A DNA stretch of 8,462 nt from Nitrosomonadales bacterium (GTDB lineage Bacteria > Pseudomonadota > Gammaproteobacteria > Burkholderiales > SG8-41): NCBI GenBank assembly GCA_009885185.1, contig VFLF01000460.1, positions 1-8,462 on the forward strand, given 5' to 3'. Below are positions 7,178 through 8,462 of this stretch, one piece after another (position 1 is the stretch's first letter; each line of letters begins with the position of its first letter). The notes beneath the pieces were generated by a model. That model ran no database searches. It saw nothing but the letters and a program-made list of their open reading frames with translations, and was not told where the DNA came from. Made by a program: the position numbers and the translations under genes.

Positions 7178-8032
7178 CTACTTCTTCTGTTTGACGTGCG
7201 ATTCGAGCTCTGAGAAGGAAGGCCGCTCGGTCGAATACAGCACCTTCCGGCCAAACTCCACCGCCAGTGCCGGCGAATAGCCGTTCAGGCTCGCCAGCAG
7301 AGTGACTTTGATGCATTCAAACATCTTGGTCGATTCATCCAGCTTTTGCTCCAGCGCACTGGCCAATGGCCCAATAAAGCCGTACGCGAGCAGAATGCCG
7401 AGGAAGGTGCCGACCAGTGCATTGGCGATCAACAATCCCAGCTCGGAAGGCGGCAACCCGACCGACGCCATGGTATGCACCACGCCCATCACCGCCGCCA
7501 CGATGCCAAACGCCGGCATGGCGTCGCCCAGCTTGGCGATGCAATGCGCCGGCAGCTCGCCTTCGTGATGATGCGTGCCGATTTCATTGTCCATCAGGTT
7601 CTCGATCTCGAAAGAATTGAGATTGCCGCCCACCATCAGACGCAGATAGTCGGTGATGAATTCCATCACATGGTGATCCTTCAGTATCCGCGGGTAGCGT
7701 GCGAACAAGGGGCTCTTGTCGGGATTTTCCACGTCATCCTCGATGGTCATCAGCCCTTCCTTGCGCACCTTGGCAAGGATGTCGTAGAGCAGCGCCATCA
7801 AATCCATGTATACCGACTTGGAATAACTGGAACCCTTGAGCACTGTCGGCAACGCTTTGAGCGTCGCCTTGATCGCCTTGCCGGTATTGCCGACAAAAAA
7901 CGCGCCCAGCGCAGCGCCGCCAATCATCAGCAGTTCGACCGGCTGCATCAGCGCACTCAGGTGGCCACCGGCCAACACAAAGCCGCCGAACACCGACGCC
8001 GACACAATTAAATATCCAACAATAACAAGCAC
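7178..8032 (-). CDS. motA: MotA, flagellar stator, torque-generating subunit
   Basis: MotA forms the five-subunit ring around MotB and pushes on the FliG rotor. The 284 aa protein has the typical start MLVIVGYLIV and four membrane segments at about 2-20, 29-48, 170-192 and 200-222. The large cytoplasmic loop carries R90 and E98, and the helices carry P173 and P222. All four coincide in number with the functionally important E. coli residues, so the protein looks fully active. The start codon is GTG: the codon just before it is an in-frame TAA, and GGGGAG lies 9 nt upstream. The gene ends with TAG, 39 bp before motB, so the two are almost certainly one transcript. The sequence is closer in feel to betaproteobacterial MotA, as judged from memory. 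Confidence 0.97.
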   Translation of the reverse strand: MLVIVGYLIVSASVFGGFVLAGGHLSALMQPVELLMIGGAALGAFFVGNTGKAIKATLKALPTVLKGSSYSKSVYMDLMALLYDILAKVRKEGLMTIEDDVENPDKSPLFARYPRILKDHHVMEFITDYLRLMVGGNLNSFEIENLMDNEIGTHHHEGELPAHCIAKLGDAMPAFGIVAAVMGVVHTMASVGLPPSELGLLIANALVGTFLGILLAYGFIGPLASALEQKLDESTKMFECIKVTLLASLNGYSPALAVEFGRKVLYSTERPSFSELESHVKQKK

Positions 8033-8041
8033 TTATATGCT

Positions 8042-8047
8042 CTCCCC
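8042..8047 (-). promoter_or_regulatory. Ribosome binding site of motA
   Basis: GGGGAG on the minus strand lies 9 nt upstream of the GTG at 8032. With the in-frame TAA directly before the GTG, it fixes the motA start. Confidence 0.7.
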
Positions 8048-8055
8048 AAATGCTG

Positions 8056-8075
8056 GCCCACGTGATGTCGTGGGC
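8056..8075. repeat. Perfect 7-bp inverted repeat in the motA leader
   Basis: GCCCACG (8056-8062) and CGTGGGC (8069-8075) are exact reverse complements separated by 6 nt. In the motA transcript this would be a GC-rich hairpin ending 8 nt before the GGGGAG ribosome site. It could be an operator dyad or an RNA hairpin affecting motA translation. There is no T run after it, so it does not look like a terminator. Function is unknown. Confidence 0.5.
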
Positions 8076-8116
8076 GTCGCCGCACCACCTCACCAATGTC
8101 ATCTCACTGTCGCGGC

Positions 8117-8144
8117 AGAGTAGCACCCGCCATTTCGCGTTCAA
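8117..8144 (-). promoter_or_regulatory. Candidate sigma-70-type promoter for motA
   Basis: On the minus strand, TTGAAC (8144-8139) and TACTCT (8122-8117) are separated by 16 nt, and a TG dinucleotide one base before the second box resembles an extended -10. It lies about 85 bp upstream of motA with a long leader between. The -10 match is only moderate. No convincing sigma-28 or sigma-54 flagellar promoter was seen here. Confidence 0.3.
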
Positions 8145-8165
8145 TCCTCAATTAGCAAGCGAAAC

Positions 8166-8191
8166 GGCGGCCTTTTCGGAAATGCGCCGCC
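8166..8191 (-). terminator. Weak terminator-like hairpin after the zinc-ribbon gene
   Basis: GGCGGC and GCCGCC form a 6-bp stem around a 14-nt loop, starting 23 nt past the stop of the small upstream gene. The stem is followed on the minus strand by GTTTCGC, only a short T run, so termination may be weak or absent. A hairpin here would fit a transcription break between this gene and motA. Confidence 0.3.
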
Positions 8192-8214
8192 TAGCGGTTC
8201 GCGCGATTACAGCG

Positions 8215-8451
8215 CTATACAGGCACCGGCACTTTCTTGCGCGCAGCCGGTTTCACGGCGGGCACTGGCTGAACTTGTGACAGCGCCAACTCGGCTTCGG
8301 CCTGCACCTTCCGGGTTTGCCCCGCTCGCGAAGGCATGTCGCACATGCCGCATACGTATTCGTGGTTCAGGTCCAGCGTATGCACGACAAATTGCCCGCG
8401 GCACTGCGTGCAGGGAATGGTAGTCAGCATCTTGGCGTCAAAAAACCGCAC
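8215..8451 (-). CDS. Small four-cysteine zinc-ribbon-like protein (start uncertain)
   Basis: The ORF encodes up to 78 aa from a GTG at 8451. Two CxxC knuckles, C14-C17 and C34-C37 (PCTQC and YVCGMC), are separated by 16 residues, a layout typical of small zinc ribbons that bind one zinc ion. The tail (about 50-78) is Ala/Pro/Val-rich with a basic patch (AARKK) and is probably disordered. The frame stays open to the window edge, so the real start may lie outside. Candidates inside are the GTG at 8451 (GGAG 4 nt upstream) and the ATG at 8430, which gives 71 aa and keeps both cysteine pairs. It ends 182 bp before motA, so it may or may not belong to the flagellar transcript. The exact function is not recognised; DNA, RNA or protein binding are all possible. 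Confidence 0.6.
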   Translation of the reverse strand: MRFFDAKMLTTIPCTQCRGQFVVHTLDLNHEYVCGMCDMPSRAGQTRKVQAEAELALSQVQPVPAVKPAARKKVPVPV

Positions 8452-8462
8452 CAGGCTCCATG

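Noticed and set aside
8106..8125. GG-N10-GC spacing on the minus strand upstream of motA, as in sigma-54 promoters.
   Set aside because: Only the two dinucleotides match; the surrounding bases do not resemble TGGCAC or TTGCA.
1..8462. CRISPR arrays, tRNA or rRNA genes, insertion sequences and phage or defence genes.
   Set aside because: No spaced direct repeats, RNA gene signatures, transposase motifs or terminal repeats were seen on either strand.

Overview
The window is a flagellar gene cluster read entirely from the minus strand of a GC-rich proteobacterium. The long MotA and MotB forms, the FlhF GTPase and the order flhB-flhA-flhF suggest a betaproteobacterium (Burkholderiales or Nitrosomonadales type) with FlhF-dependent, probably polar, flagella. 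That taxonomic call rests on recalled protein similarity and is inference.

In transcription order (right to left) the layout is: a small four-cysteine zinc-ribbon-like protein (8215-8451, start uncertain, possibly running off the window); a ~180 bp intergenic region with a hairpin, a possible sigma-70-type promoter and a perfect 7-bp dyad just upstream of the motA ribosome site; motA (8032-7178) and motB (7138-6206), the stator; a membrane-anchored class I SAM methyltransferase (6222-5449); an HDOD-domain protein (5461-4568); a 131 bp gap; then flhB (4436-3267), flhA (3270-1183) and flhF (1186 to beyond base 1).

The genes fall into two tightly packed blocks. motA-motB-methyltransferase-HDOD are linked by a 39 bp gap, a 17 bp overlap and a 13 bp overlap. 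flhB-flhA-flhF are linked by two ATGA overlaps. MotA/MotB form the proton-driven torque unit, FlhB/FlhA the export gate of the flagellar type III apparatus, and FlhF the SRP-type GTPase that places the flagellum. The methyltransferase and HDOD protein have no assigned flagellar job; their position makes them candidates for motility control or for modifying a motility or envelope component.

Most of the window is ordinary flagellar core. The parts worth a second look are the methyltransferase-HDOD pair, the non-ATG starts of both stator genes, the A9 run and overlapping 12-codon ORF at the motB start, and the dyad in the motA leader.
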